Below are positions 23,591 through 35,012 of a stretch of 64,000 bases of DNA, one piece after another. Each line of letters begins with the position of its first letter. The stretch's first letter is position 1. The stretch comes from Cervus elaphus (lineage: Eukaryota; Chordata; Mammalia; Artiodactyla; Cervidae), in NCBI RefSeq assembly GCF_910594005.1, contig NC_057820.1, forward strand, positions 7,941,001 to 8,005,000. Reading direction: 5' to 3'. A program made the translations under genes and the position numbers. The notes beneath the pieces were generated by a model. That model saw only the letters and a program-made list of their open reading frames with translations, searched no databases and was not told the origin of the DNA.

Positions 23591-24174
23591 TGCATTTGAA
23601 TGACCGCCCTGGCCAGGGTCTGTTTTGCTGGTTATTTCTCTCTACCTTATACGCCTCTTCTTGGCTTGTTAACGTATTGACTCAATGAAATGCTCATCTC
23701 CTGTGATTCCCCCACCTTTTGAAGAGGTCCGCGCTGCCCCCCAGCCTTTTGGAGAGGTCTTCTCCATGTTTACACAGGCACATGTCACTTTCTCTATTAA
23801 AAAGTTCCCTTTTGTTTGATTTAACAGCCTAATTGTCCCAGTTCACCAATTCCAAAGTGACTCCAGTGAATAGAAACCAGAGCATTTGGAAATCGCCTGC
23901 AGCCCTATCTGTGCAAGTCTCACTTAGAAATCTCTGGCAGCTGCTTGTTTTCTAATGACCTTCAGTTGCTCAGAGAATGCATAATTCATTCTCCACCTAT
24001 CTCCACTAATCCCACTTTCCTAAAGTAAATATTAACTGAACTTATCTGCTAAAACAAGCCCAAATCAAGTCTCTTATCAAATGAACTCAGGGACAGAACA
24101 GAAAACTGAGAATCCGCTCCAGAGGAAATTGTGTTTATTGGGAAGGCAGATCTAAAGCTCCCTTCAGCCTGAAA
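23591..24174. other. Unassigned stretch
   Basis: Contains two near-identical phrases, ccaccttttgaagaggtc and cagccttttggagaggtc (about 23711-23760), but no known family. No gene seen. Confidence 0.4.
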
Positions 24175-24345
24175 TTCCATTCAATCCAGTTCAACAAACC
24201 TTTATTGAACACTCTATATGCAGGTGGCAACAAGGCTAGTGAGGATAGAAAATTGGATTCAGAGTTAGAAAGCTTCATATTAGAAGAAATGGATTTGAAT
24301 TTCATCGTTACTCTTGACCAATTATGAAGTTTGGGAAAATTACTG
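24175..24345. mobile_element. L2 (antisense) and MIR (sense) relics, adjacent
   Basis: 24180-24250 (ttcaacaaacctttattgaa cactc) fits antisense L2. 24250-24345 (gattcagagttagaaagctt to gtttgggaaaattactg) fits sense MIR. Both are diverged. Confidence 0.5.
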
Positions 24346-25124
24346 CCGGGCTCATTTGAGTTGGAATAATACATCACTGCAATTATAATACAGAAGCTCT
24401 CAACACCTCTTCCCCACCTCCCCAATACACACAACTTTCAGTAAGGCTTCCTGCCTGGATTTTTCAGGCATAAGAGCGCATTTTACAGAATATTAACAAC
24501 AACAACAAAAAGTCAGCATCTTGGTGCATGGATGTCATGTCAACAGAAGGTGCAGTGTCTCTAGCTCAAGCCAAAGGATAAAATTATTTGTTTTATTTTA
24601 TAAAAACTTATCAGGCTCAATGCCCTTTCAGATATTTTTGCCAACGCAATTCTATTCTCACCATTCCAGTCCTAATTCCCTCACAGCACCTTTGCTTTCT
24701 GCCATCATGGAGAAGGGTAGGTCCAGAAATGTAACTTATAACTTAAACTCAGAGGCATTTGTTCCCAAAGGACTGATCTGATGACCTCACCTTTTGGTTT
24801 GGAGTTTTGGATGGTATAGTCTTGGGAAGCCTCCCTCCTTCTGGATTAGGCGACTTGGAGCATTCATGGCGCCAGGGATGATACGCTGAGTGTGGAGACC
24901 TGACCCATTCAGCATCAATAAGTAAGAAGTATCAGGATTACATAGATGGCACACAGGAACGGGTTCCAGCTTTTTCTTGCTAAACACACAGCTGCAAAAG
25001 GCAATTTTAAAATTTTCTATGAGAAAAGAGTATTGCCTAACTAGATAATGGATCCTTTCTAATAAACAAAAGGGGAGACGAAAGAAATCACCAAGTTGAG
25101 AAAAGTCTAAGACATGTGCTAATG
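24346..25124. other. Unassigned stretch
   Basis: No repeat or gene recognised; short frames on both strands lack family resemblance. Confidence 0.4.
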
Positions 25125-25322
25125 GACTTTTTTAACTTTTTATTTTTTATTGGACTATAGATTATTAACAATGTTGTGTTAGTTTCAGGTATATAGCAAA
25201 CAGATTCGGTTGTACATATACATATGTCTATTTTATTTTTCAAATTTGTTTCCCATTTAGGTTGTTTCATACTATTTAGCAGAGTTCCCTGTGCTATACA
25301 GTAGGTCCTTGATGGCTATCCA
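25125..25322 (-). mobile_element. L1 3' UTR fragment, first of two
   Basis: tattttttattggactatag to gctatacagtaggtccttga is the antisense end of an artiodactyl L1. It stops where a second, parallel L1 3' end begins. Confidence 0.8.
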
Positions 25323-25775
25323 TTGTTTTAAATTGGAGTATAGTTGGTTTACAATATTGTGTTAGCTTCAGTTGTTCAACAAAGTGAATCAGCTGTGTGT
25401 ATACATATTCCCACCCTCTCCTTTCCCTCCCACCTCACCCATATAGGTCACCACAGAGCACCAACCTGACTCCCAGTGCCTACAGCAGTTCCCACTAGCT
25501 ACCTTTTTACACATGGCAGTGTATGTGTTAACCCCACTCTCCTAATTCATCTCACATCTCCATGTCTACTCATCTGCTTCCTAAGTCTGTGACTCTATTC
25601 CTACCCTGCAAATAGGTTTGACTGTACCATTCACAGCCTTATGAATGACCCAATTTCATTTCTTTTAATGACTAATGCTCCATCCTCTTTATCCATTCAT
25701 CTGTCAAGGGACTCTTAGGCTGCTTCCACGTCCTGGCTATTGTAAATAGTGCTGCAATGAACGTGGGGTGAAACA
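25323..25775 (-). mobile_element. L1 3' end, second copy
   Basis: Starts again with attggagtatagttggttta and runs through accacagagcaccaacctga and ctggctattgtaaatagtgc tgcaatgaacg (antisense ORF2 end), i.e. a separate L1 3' end abutting the first. Confidence 0.8.
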
Positions 25776-25779
25776 TGAT

Positions 25780-25983
25780 AGTCTTAGTCACTCAGTGATG
25801 TCTGACCCTTTGCAACCTCATGGACTGTAGACTGCCAGGCTCCTCGTTCCACAGGATTCTCCAGGCAAGAATACTGGAGTGGGTTGGAATTCCTTCTCCA
25901 GGGAATCTTCCCAACCCAGGGATCAAACCTACGTCTCCTGCAAGGCAGGCAGATTCTTTAGTGTCTGAGCCACCAGGGAAGCT
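25780..25983 (-). mobile_element. Bov-tA SINE, antisense
   Basis: gtcttagtcactcagtgatg to tctgagccaccagggaagct, inserted in or beside the L1 tail. Confidence 0.9.
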
Positions 25984-27043
25984 GTTTTTGAAAGCTGATT
26001 ATCTTTTAAATATAGCATTGTGTATGTGTCAATCTCAAATTTTTACCACTAAACTTAGCATTCTTCCCAATGCTTGGATCTCTGCTTGTACCATCTTTCC
26101 CAATAGACCTCTCTCCTAATTGTTTCCTAGGGAATTCAATGATGGACTGAGAAAATGTTTGTGAAAGGATAATGTAGTTGGAAAGTCCTGAAACTGGCAG
26201 AGACTGTCACTCTAGTTAGCCACTGGGACAGGTGCTTTCAGGGGTAAACAGATGAAAAATCTCATGACCCTCAACTTTCCCTGAGTACAGAGCCAGGGAG
26301 AGCTGATTATGGGCAAGAAAAATCCGCTGAGAGTCATGTGAGAAGAATGATGGCAGACTGAAAATAAAAATGGTTAGGAAAAGGCCTGAGCTATTAAATG
26401 AAAGTCAAAACCAGAGGGGGCAATTATAGAGAAGAGGTTACAAATGTGTTAGAAACCTTCAAGGAAAAACAATTTTTGCCCTCTGCAGGGACCATCCAAT
26501 GTGCCCTCGGTAAAGCATCATTAAACCTGCATGGGCTTAATGAGGTAACTCAACATCATCCAGTTATTAAACAAACAAAACGTTTACTCTTATTTCCCAG
26601 AGAGCTCTCCAACCCACACACCTTCCCTGAGTTCAAATTAAGGAATTAAATATTCTGACTTTCTGCAGCAGCCCATATTCTTCATACCATTAATTTACAG
26701 AGCCAGGGACAGAAAAGCCAAGACGGGTGTAGGTTAATGAGTTTATTTCTGTCATCTACCCACTAACACTTCTTTTCTAAAGGAGGATATGAACTAGAAA
26801 GCCAGAAACACACCTCATTGTTCTAAACACCTTGGAGACAAGAGATATAGTAGAAAAATAATAGGGAAAAAAAAGAAGAAAGAAAAAGACAAAAGTACAT
26901 GGGTGCATCTCAGAGTATATTTTTTTTCCTCCATCATTCACTTTTTTCCTACGTATTTTGATAACATGGAAATATACTATCTTTAAAATACACCCCCCCC
27001 CCCCCCCAAATGTTCACAGGTCAGCCAAACCATACATGTACTG
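25984..27043. other. Unassigned stretch ending in a C-run
   Basis: No gene or repeat recognised. An A/G-rich patch lies at about 26862-26892 and C15 at 26993-27007. Confidence 0.4.
26993..27007 (+). repeat. C15 homopolymer
   Basis: Fifteen consecutive cytosines directly after ataca. Long C/G runs are much rarer in mammalian DNA than A/T runs. Confidence 0.9.
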
Positions 27044-27229
27044 CACACTCATTCCCTAAGTTGTATCTGATTCTTTGCAACCCCAGGGACTCTAGCCTGC
27101 CAGTCTCCTCCATCCGTGGGATTTCCCAAGCAAGCATACTGGAGTGGGTTGTCATTCCCTTCTCCAGGGAATCTTCCCAATCCAGAGATCAAATCCACAT
27201 CTCCTGCTTGGCAGACGAAATCATACCTG
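27044..27229 (-). mobile_element. Bov-tA SINE, antisense, diverged
   Basis: tgattctttgcaaccccagg, caagcaagcatactggagtg, tctccagggaatcttcccaa and ctcctgcttggcagacgaaa. Confidence 0.85.
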
Positions 27230-27840
27230 GATCCTAAACTGATCACACTGATGTGGGAAAAATTAATCCTGGCATCCCTGAAATGAACAAGAAAAAAACA
27301 ACAAGGACACACAGAGGTTTTTATCCAAGATCATCTCCCTTAAATTGGGAGTTTTTGTAGGGCCCCAGTCTCACGATGTAACTTCAGTGGAATTAAATGT
27401 GAAAACTTGCAGATAGAGTGAATCCAGCCACATGTCCTGCCTTCTTCACGCTCCAGCTTCTATCCCAGAGAATAGAAGCCGTTTCCTCTCAAGCCCTTGT
27501 CAGGACCGCTGACAGCTAACAGGGCTGGAAGTCCTCTATTACCCAGCTACTCCATGAGCACAACAAAGATAACCGGAGCTGCTGCTCTGTCCAAATGCAT
27601 GAAATCAAAGTCTCCTCCAAATAACCAAACAGCAGGAGCTACTGATTTAAATTCTACCCACATGAGCCATTTACTTTGGTCACTTTCCCCCCATTTATTG
27701 ATTCTGTTCTTCTAAATCTTTTGTGGACCCCTCGTATCCTGCACAGGTTGGCTTCTCACCACTTCAGCGTACCATTTCTGCACATTCTAAGCGGAGCTGC
27801 GGAAGGAAACCTACAAAAATGAAACCATTACCTCAAAGGG
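27230..27840. other. Unassigned stretch
   Basis: No element recognised; the 72-codon plus-strand frame has no family resemblance. Confidence 0.35.
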
Positions 27841-28030
27841 GTCGTTACTTAGTCATGGCTGACTCTTTACGAACTCACGGAAAGTAGCCCCCCAGGCTCC
27901 TCTGCCCATGGGATTCTCCAGGCAAGAATACTGGAGAGGGTTGCCACACTCTCCTCCAGGGGATCTTCTTGAGCCAGGGATCGAATCTACGTCTCCTGTA
28001 TCACAGGTAGACTCTTTGCCATAAAAGTCC
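27841..28030 (-). mobile_element. Bov-tA SINE, antisense
   Basis: cttagtcatggctgactctt to gactctttgccataaaagtc, with ccaggcaagaatactggaga in the middle. Confidence 0.87.
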
Positions 28031-28245
28031 TTCACTTGAAAGTTTTACTTCTGCCCAAACATTTAGTCAAGGCATATGCACTGAGAAGACGGCTTTCTGA
28101 AAGCATGACTTGGCAGAGACTGAAGCCATGCTGTGGCTCACTTGCTCACTGAGCAGCTCACACCGGATGTCAAGAGCCAGCTGAGAGCATCTCTTCCCAA
28201 TGCCCTTCTCAGTGGCTACTTTGTGAGAGTTTAAATCCGCTATGG

Positions 28246-29471
28246 GGGACTTACATTCTAATTCTTAAGGAGATGGGAATACCAGACCACCGGACCTGCC
28301 TCCCGAGAAATCTGTATTCAGGTCAAGAAATAACAGTTAGAACTGGACGTGGAGCAACAGACTGGTTTCAAATCAGGAAAGGAGTACGTAAAGGCTGTAT
28401 ATTGTCACCCTGTTTATTTAACTTATACGCAAAGAACATCATGAGAAATGTTGGGCTGGATGAAGCACAAGCTGGAATCAAGATCACCAGGAGAAATATC
28501 AATAACCTCAGATACGCAGATGACACCACCCTTATGGCAAAAAGGGAAGAGGAACTGAAGCGCCTCTTGATGAAAGTGAAAGAGGAGAGTGAAAAAGTTG
28601 GCTTAAAACTCAACATTCAGAAAACTAAGATCATGGCATCTGGTCTCATCACTTCATGGCAAATAGATGGGGAAACAGTGGAAACAGTGACAGACTTTAT
28701 TTTGGGGGCTCCAAAAATCACTGCAGATGGTGACTGCAGCCATGAAATTAAAAGACACTTGCTCCTTGGAAGAAGAGTCATGACCAACTTAGCATATTAA
28801 AAAGCAGAGACATTACTTTGCCAACAAAGGTCCATCTAATCAAAGCCATGGTTTGTCCAGTAATCATGTATGGATGTGAGAGTTGGACTCTATAAAGAAA
28901 GCTGAGCACCGAAGAATTGCTGCTTTGGAACTGTGGTGTTGGAGAAGACTCTTGAGAGTCCCTTGGACTGCAAGGAGATCCAACCAGTCCATCCTAAGGG
29001 AAATCAGTCCTGAATGTTCATTGGAAGGACTGATGCTGAAGCTGAAACTCCAGTAATTTGGTCACCTGATGGGAAAAAGTGACTCATTGGAAAAGATCCT
29101 GATGCTGGGAAAGATTGAAGGCAGGAGGAGAAGGGGATGACAGAGGATGAGATGGTTGGATGGCATCACCAACTCTATGGACATGAGTGTGAGCAAGCTC
29201 TGGGAGTTGGTGATGGACAGGGAAGCCTGGGGTGCTGCTGTCCATGGGGTCAAAAAGAGTCAGACACAACTGAGTGACTAAATGGAACGGAACTGATGGG
29301 GGACTTAATCTTGTAGTCCAGTGGTCAAGACTCTGTGCTCCCAGTGCAGGGGGCCCAGGTTCAATACCTGGTCAGGGAAGTAGATCTCACATGCCATAAC
29401 TAAAAGCAAGCATGCCACAACTAAGACCAGGCACAGGCAAATGAATAAATAATGTTAAAATAAATAAAATA
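28246..29471 (+). mobile_element. CHR-type SINE split by a BovB
   Basis: The first 8 bp of the SINE (gggactta) lie at 28246-28253. The rest (atcttgtagtccagtggtca, cccaggttcaatacctggtc, A-rich end) is at 29308-29471. The outer duplication is aaatccgctatgg (28233-28245) and aaatcagctatgg (29472-29484), 12/13. Confidence 0.9.
28254..29295 (+). mobile_element. BovB LINE inside the CHR SINE, with perfect target-site duplications
   Basis: A sense, 5'-truncated copy. A frame at 28273-28800 runs from GIPDHRTCLPRNLYSGQE through the catalytic NNLRYADDTTLMA block (YADD intact) and [11 protein letters not shown] to [20 protein letters not shown], then stops prematurely. The rest continues in other frames to the tail ctaaatggaacggaactg. 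The 12-bp duplication atgggggactta lies at 28242-28253 and 29296-29307. The frame has lost its N-terminal endonuclease and the start of the reverse transcriptase, so it is dead. Confidence 0.95.
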
Positions 29472-29484
29472 AAATCAGCTATGG

Positions 29485-29938
29485 CAGAAAAGCTGGATAT
29501 TTCCATGAAGGAAATCAGCAAATGTTACAAATCTAAATATTCCATTGTGTTCTCTATTGCTTTGTCCCAGAGAGGCAGTCAGCAAAGGTTTCCTAGCACA
29601 GCATCAACTGCAGGCCTGAGGAAGGTCACTGACAGAGACCTCTGGCTGTTTTTAAGGCTTTAAGGGAAAAGATCGTTCTTTCTGAGATTTCTCAAGGAAG
29701 TACCAGCAAGAAAGATCCATCACTGGGACTGTTTTTCTCTCCTTGTTTTAAAACAAGCTAAACCAGACTTCTGATCAATTACCTCCTGCCCACTCTTTGT
29801 GTCATCTTCAAAACCCTCAATAACTTAAGTCACAGAACTTTTTACACCTTCGTTGTGTTAGAACCCAGCCTATTCTAATTCTGGAACCACTCTATGAATG
29901 CATCAGCTTAAATGAGCCTCTTCTCTGCTTTTGGAGTA
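29485..29938. other. Unassigned stretch
   Basis: Nothing recognised. Confidence 0.35.
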
Positions 29939-30055
29939 GGAAATGGCAACCCACTCCAGTACTCTTCTTGCCTGGAAAATCCCATGGACAGAGGAGCCTG
30001 GCGGGCTACAGTCCATGGGGGTCGCAAGTGTAGGACCAACTGAGTGACTTTCACT
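29939..30055 (+). mobile_element. Bov-A SINE, 3' part
   Basis: ggaaatggcaacccactcca, gcctggaaaatcccatggac and gcgggctacagtccatgggg in order; the tRNA head is missing. Confidence 0.87.
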
Positions 30056-30387
30056 CACTTTGTCTGCTTTACCCTCAGGCTGTAACTTTCATTCCTTTCC
30101 AAACAAAGCTTTCCCAAAGCATTTTTCTCTTTTGCCTCCATGTTCTTATCTTCCATCGCTTCTCACTCACTCCCTGCCACCAGTCTGCTGCCCCCTCAGC
30201 TCAAATGCTCCAGTTCCTGTCATCAGAGGTCCCTGTCCCCCTGGTTCCTGATTGCCACATACCTGCCTCTGTCCCACTTTTTGTAGAGTATGCTCCCCCT
30301 TGCCCACCACAGCCTTTCCAAATTGTGGTTCTCCATCTTTATTTCTTATTTTTAAAATTACTTGTTTTCATTAATGTTTAAATTTTT
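30056..30387. other. Unassigned C/T-rich stretch
   Basis: Pyrimidine-biased plus strand, no repeat or exon recognised. Confidence 0.35.
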
Positions 30388-30488
30388 GCCTGCAGCATGT
30401 GGGGGTCTTAGCTCCCCAACGGAATCAAACCCGCACCCCATACAGTAGAAGCCTGGAGCCTTAACCACTGGACTGCTAGGGAAGTCCT
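30388..30488 (-). mobile_element. CHR-type SINE, antisense fragment
   Basis: gcctgcagcatgtgggggtc, ccgcaccccatacagtagaa and taaccactggactgctaggg aagtcc. Confidence 0.78.
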
Positions 30489-30961
30489 ATCAGAGCCTTT
30501 ATTTCTGATGACTCTTCTCTCTCTTCTTGCTTGTATGGTGTTCCTACCCCAACCCCCAAATTCGTGACTTCTCTAGCAGTCTTGGGGGGGAAACTGCCAT
30601 TGGATCCACACAGTTATTGGAACATTTCTTATAACCATCAATATTACTGTTATGTATGCAAATATGATGTTTACTCTAGTAGAGTATAGATGCCTTAATT
30701 GTAAAGAGCAAGCCTTATTGAACTCTGGATTCTTTACAGATCCTCCTCACGTAATAAATTGTATGAAGCTGATAGACTTCCATGGCTGGAACTTCCCAAT
30801 GCCCTGAGTTTGCCAATATAACAGAAAACAGTGGCTCTCAAGCAAAGGTGATTTGTCCTTTAGGGAACTTTGCACAAAGTCTGAGACTTTTTTCTTTTTT
30901 TTTAATTATTATTTTTACAACTAGGAAAGGCATGCTACCAGCTACTCGTGGTTAGAGGCCA
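30489..30961. other. Unassigned stretch with a possible L2 scrap
   Basis: About 30680-30775 (tagatgccttaattgtaaag) may be a sense L2 end; weak. Otherwise nothing recognised. Confidence 0.3.
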
Positions 30962-32420
30962 TCAGTTCAGTTCAGTTCAGTCGCTCAGTCATGTCCGACT
31001 CTTTACGACTCCATGAACCGCAGCACGCCAGGCCTCCCTGTCCATCACCAACTCCCAGAGTCCACCCAAATCCATGTCCATCGAGTCGGTGATGCCATCC
31101 AACCACCTCATCGTCTGTCGTCCCCTTCTTCTCCTGCCTTCAATCTTTCCCAGCATCAGAGTCTTTTCAAATGAGTCAGCTCTTTGCATGAGGTGGCCAA
31201 AGTACTGGAGTTTCAACTTCAGCATCAGTCCTTCCAGTGAACACCCAGGACTGATCTCCTTTAGGATGGACTGGTTGGATCTCCTTGCAGTCCAAGGGAC
31301 TCTCAAGAGTCTTCTCCAACACTGCAGTTCAAAAGCATCAATTCTTCGGTGTTCAGCTTTCATCACAGTCCAACTCTTACATTCATACATGACCACTGGA
31401 AAAACCATAGCCTTAACTACATGGACCTTTGTTGGCAAAGTAATGTCTCTGCTTTTTAATATGCTATCTAGGTTGGTCATTACCTTCCTTCCAAGGAGTA
31501 AGCATCTTTTAATTTCATGGCTGCAATCACCATCTGCAGTGATTTGGGAGCCCCAAAAATAAAGTCTGACACTGTTTCCACTGTTTCCCCATCTATTTCC
31601 CATGAAGTAACGGGACCAGATGCCATGATCTTAGTTTTCTGAATGTTGAGCTTAAAGCCAACTTTTTCACTCTCCTCTTTCACTTTCATCAAGAGGCTCT
31701 TTAGTTCTTCTTCTCTCTGCCATAAGGGTGGTGTCATCTGCATATCTGAGGTTATTGATATTTCTCCTGGTGATCTTGATTCCAGCTTGTGCTTCATCCA
31801 GCCCAGAATTTCGCATGATGTACTCTGCATATAAGTTAAATAAGCAGGGTGACAATATACAGCCTTTCCCTATTTAGAACCAGTCTGTTGCTCCATGTCC
31901 AGTTCTAACTGTTGCTTCCTGATCTACATACAGGTTTCTCAAGAGGCAGGTCAGGTGGTCTGGTATTCCCACCTCTTTCAGAATTTTCCACAGTTTATTG
32001 TGATCCACACAGTCAAAGGCTTTGGCATAGTCAATAAAGCAGAAATAGATGGTTTCCTGGAACTCTCTTGCTTTTTTGATGATCCAGCGGATGTTGGCAA
32101 TTTGATCTCTGGTTCCTCTGCCTTTTCTAAATCCAGCTTGAACATCTGGAAGTTCATGATTCACGTATTGCTGAAGCCTGGCTTGGAGAATTTTAAGCAT
32201 TACTTTACTAGTGTGTGAGATGAGTGCAATTGTGTGGTAGTTTGAGCATTCTTTGGGATTGCCTTTCTTTGGGATTGGAATGAAAATTGACCTTTTCCAG
32301 TCCTGTGGCCACTGCTGAGTTTTCCAAATTTGCTGGTGTATTGAGTGCAGCACTTTCACAGCATCCTCTTTCAGGATTTGAAATAGCTCAACTGGAATTC
32401 CATCACCTTCACTAGCTTTG
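30962..32420 (-). mobile_element. BovB LINE, longest reverse transcriptase copy on the minus strand
   Basis: About 1.46 kb. The 3' tail is a repeated ttcag/gttcagttcagttcagtc at 30963-30982. Minus-strand frames show an ordered RTE reverse transcriptase: 31874-32359 has KRSIFIPIPKKGNPKECSNY, GFRKGRGTRDQIANI and CFIDYAKAFDCVDHNKLW (catalytic aspartate of motif A). 31667-31855 has NNLRYADDTTLMAE (motif C). 30989-31603 has the C-terminal region. A gap of about a dozen bases near 31863 and other indels put these in different frames. The apurinic endonuclease half is missing. Confidence 0.95.
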
Positions 32421-32525
32421 AGATAGTGCTAAATACCCCACAGTGTATAGAAAAATCTCCACAAAAGAGAATTACCTGGCTCAAGATGTCAATAGTACTG
32501 AGGTTGAAAAACTCTGACTTACAGT

Positions 32526-32730
32526 GACTATCTTTAGTGGTAAAGAAGCTCTCTGCCAATGCAGGAGACATAAAAGAGGCAGGCTCAATCCCTGGGTTGG
32601 GAAGAGTCACCTGGAGGAGGGCATGGTAGCTCACTCTAGTATTCTTACCTGAATAATTCTGTGGACAGAAGAGCCTGGCGGGCTACAGTCCACGGGTCGC
32701 AAAGATCGGGACATGACTGAAGTGACTTAG
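32526..32730 (+). mobile_element. Bov-tA SINE, diverged
   Basis: tttagtggtaaagaagctct, caggctcaatccctgggttg, gctcactctagtattcttac and tcgggacatgactgaagtga. The very start of the head is degraded. Confidence 0.85.
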
Positions 32731-32746
32731 CATGCACACACGCATG

Positions 32747-32875
32747 CTGCTGCTGCTGCTAAGTCACTTCACTCGTGTCTGACTCTGTGCGACCCCATAG
32801 ACGGCAGCCCACCAGGCTCTGCCATCCCTGGGATTCTCCAGGCAAGTACACTCAAGTGGGTTGCCCCTGCCTTCT
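32747..32875 (-). mobile_element. Bov-A SINE half, antisense, head-to-head with the previous SINE tail
   Basis: ctgctgctgctgctaagtca, tgcgaccccatagacggcag and gattctccaggcaagtacac. Only 16 bp separate it from the opposite-strand copy. Confidence 0.87.
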
Positions 32876-33199
32876 CTGCATGCACGTATAGTGTCTATCT
32901 TATTGCAATTTCTCACAGCAGTTCACAGGCTGTTGAGAATAAAAACTGAATCCTGACTGGTGGTATTTAAAGAAACACTTGCTCTTGAGGTGTATACACA
33001 CAGTTGCCTTTTACCAGTTTCTAGTCACATAGAGATTTTAACCACTGAGTGACTAAAGGTCATAAGGTTTGCTGTATCCATCTGCTCATCCAACTTAGCA
33101 ACAGGATCCCCTTTTGTCTTCCTGTATGGTCTTTGTTCTGACCCTCAGTCCTAAATGAGGCCCCAGCAAAGCCAGTCACTTTCAACCCTTGGATGTGTC
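32876..33199. other. Unassigned stretch
   Basis: Nothing recognised. Confidence 0.35.
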
Positions 33200-33330
33200 T
33201 CTAATGTACAATGAACAAGCCATAACATCAAGACCCCTGGGCGTGTGGGTTTCAGGCGTCTGCATCTTTAACAAGCATATGAAATATTCAAAAGCATGTC
33301 ATACTCATGTTTGATAATCACTAGTTTGAG
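33200..33330 (+). mobile_element. MER5A-like DNA transposon relic
   Basis: gggtttcaggcgtctgcatc, tttaacaagcatatgaaata and gataatcactagtttgag resemble the second half of a MER5-type hAT element. Confidence 0.45.
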
Positions 33331-33359
33331 GAAAGTTAGTGGCTAGAAGTTAAGAAAGT

Positions 33360-33565
33360 AAGTTAGTGGCTAGAAGTAAAGAGACCCTAAGTCAAATGAC
33401 AGTGACACTCCTGACAATCTGAGTGATTCTGAGTCTGCTAATTCTCGCTCTGTTTTCTGGTATGTAAAAATGAGGATATTAATAAAACACCTCATGGGGT
33501 TGTGAAAACAAAATGAAATAATGTGAGGAAAGTGTTTAGCAGCTAGCAATCACTTGGTAAATATG
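33360..33565 (+). mobile_element. MIR SINE relic
   Basis: ctctgttttctggtatgtaa, aaatgaggatattaataaaa, cacctcatggggttgtgaaa and gtgtttagcagctagcaatc follow sense MIR order. Confidence 0.65.
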
Positions 33566-33929
33566 AGACGGTGTTAGTAAAAACAACTTTGGATTCTTTA
33601 CTGTTCAGAAAAGAGACAGAAAGTAGGAGGTTCTTTTAATACTAGGGGATTATGGATTGTCATCAAAGTAACAACCTACTTTCTATAAGTACTTCATCAA
33701 TCTTTATTGTGTTGAATTGAAATGAACTGATTTCAGGAGAGTATACCTTTATCCCATCATTTGTAACCCAGCAACAGCTCAAATAGAACAATACAGTACC
33801 TGGGAGGAATAATTCATGGGGCTTTAAAGCAGTGAGAAAAGAAAATAGAAGAATATAGTATATATAATGCAAGATGTATTTCTGTAAGCCACGTCTTGGG
33901 TATCTTCTATTTCTGTATTAGCATGTGTC

Positions 33930-34115
33930 TCATGAGTCCAAAGCATTGTGCTAATCTGATGACTCTCCACAACATCCTGGTATTATCATTTCAACTTTTT
34001 GAAACCTGAGCAAACTGAACTGCAGAAAAATTGAGTGAACTGCTCAAGGTCACCCAGAAGCCAGACCCAGAATAGAACTGAGGGGTGCCGGTTTCCCATT
34101 TAGCCATGACCCTTC
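33930..34115 (-). mobile_element. MIR SINE relic, antisense
   Basis: tggtattatcatttcaactt, ctgcagaaaaattgagtgaa, ctgctcaaggtcacccagaa and agaatagaactgaggggtgc follow antisense MIR order. Confidence 0.65.
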
Positions 34116-35012
34116 CCAGTACACCTTATTTGAAGCAGTCTGATGAGTGGCTAATGGATTTGATATTCTTGAACCATTAATTTTTTTTTTTCTGAGTAAT
34201 ACTCTTGGCAAACTTGCTTATTTTCCAGAGTGAGCAATATTTCTGAAAATAGAATCAGTGAACAAAGTTGATTATCAATCTAAAAGGCCAGTCAGTCTAA
34301 AAGTAGTGAATGAATTTTCACCTAAAAATGTGGGTTTGGGGACTGTAATCAAAGGAACATTTTATAGTAATATCAAAAATCTCAAAAGATTGAATGAAAT
34401 ATTTTGAACATCAAGGTAAGAATTTTGCAAAGCCTAGAAAAGCTGGATTCTGAATAAGAGCAGCCCTTTAGCAATGAGTTTGAACTCCTGCCAAGTAATG
34501 CAGGGCACCTTGGCATCCTTCCCTGACCCCACAATCCTGGGCATTGGTTTATATCTCAGGCTGCAGCCAACTCATTTCCTCCCCAATCGATGGCTTTCTA
34601 ATAGCTGAGCATCCTGCTCTGAATCACTTGCAAACCACTAAGATACACTTTCTGTTTATTTTCTGACTTGAGTGAGAGAAGAGCAAGGTCAGTTGATTCT
34701 TTCAATGATCGCTTTTACAATAAAAAAAATTTGCTGCAGTCTTTTGAACTTTTGAAAACCCATGTCCAATAATACAGCCATTTTAGCAAATTCAGTTGCT
34801 CACGGTTTCATAGTTTTTCTTATCTCTATCTACATGTCTGTATCGTATATACAATTTCACCAGAATTATTTAATGTGTGTGTGCTTTTATATCTGCCAAA
34901 TACAATGTTTTATGCTTCACAGGCACTGAGTTAACATTGGAAAAGAAAAAAAATGACAATATATACAGATAATAAATGGTTCTTTTATAATTAGGGGCTT
35001 ATTTTTATGCCA
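34116..35012. other. Unassigned stretch
   Basis: T10 run near 34181-34190. No gene or repeat recognised over about 0.9 kb. Confidence 0.4.

Noticed and set aside
23700..23770. Duplicated cttttggagaggtc phrases as a regulatory repeat
   Set aside because: Only two imperfect copies, no further structure; most likely a small local duplication.
28273..28800. 175-codon reverse transcriptase frame as a domesticated gene
   Set aside because: It is a 5'-truncated BovB with readable target duplications and a premature stop. YADD is kept only because the copy is not very old.
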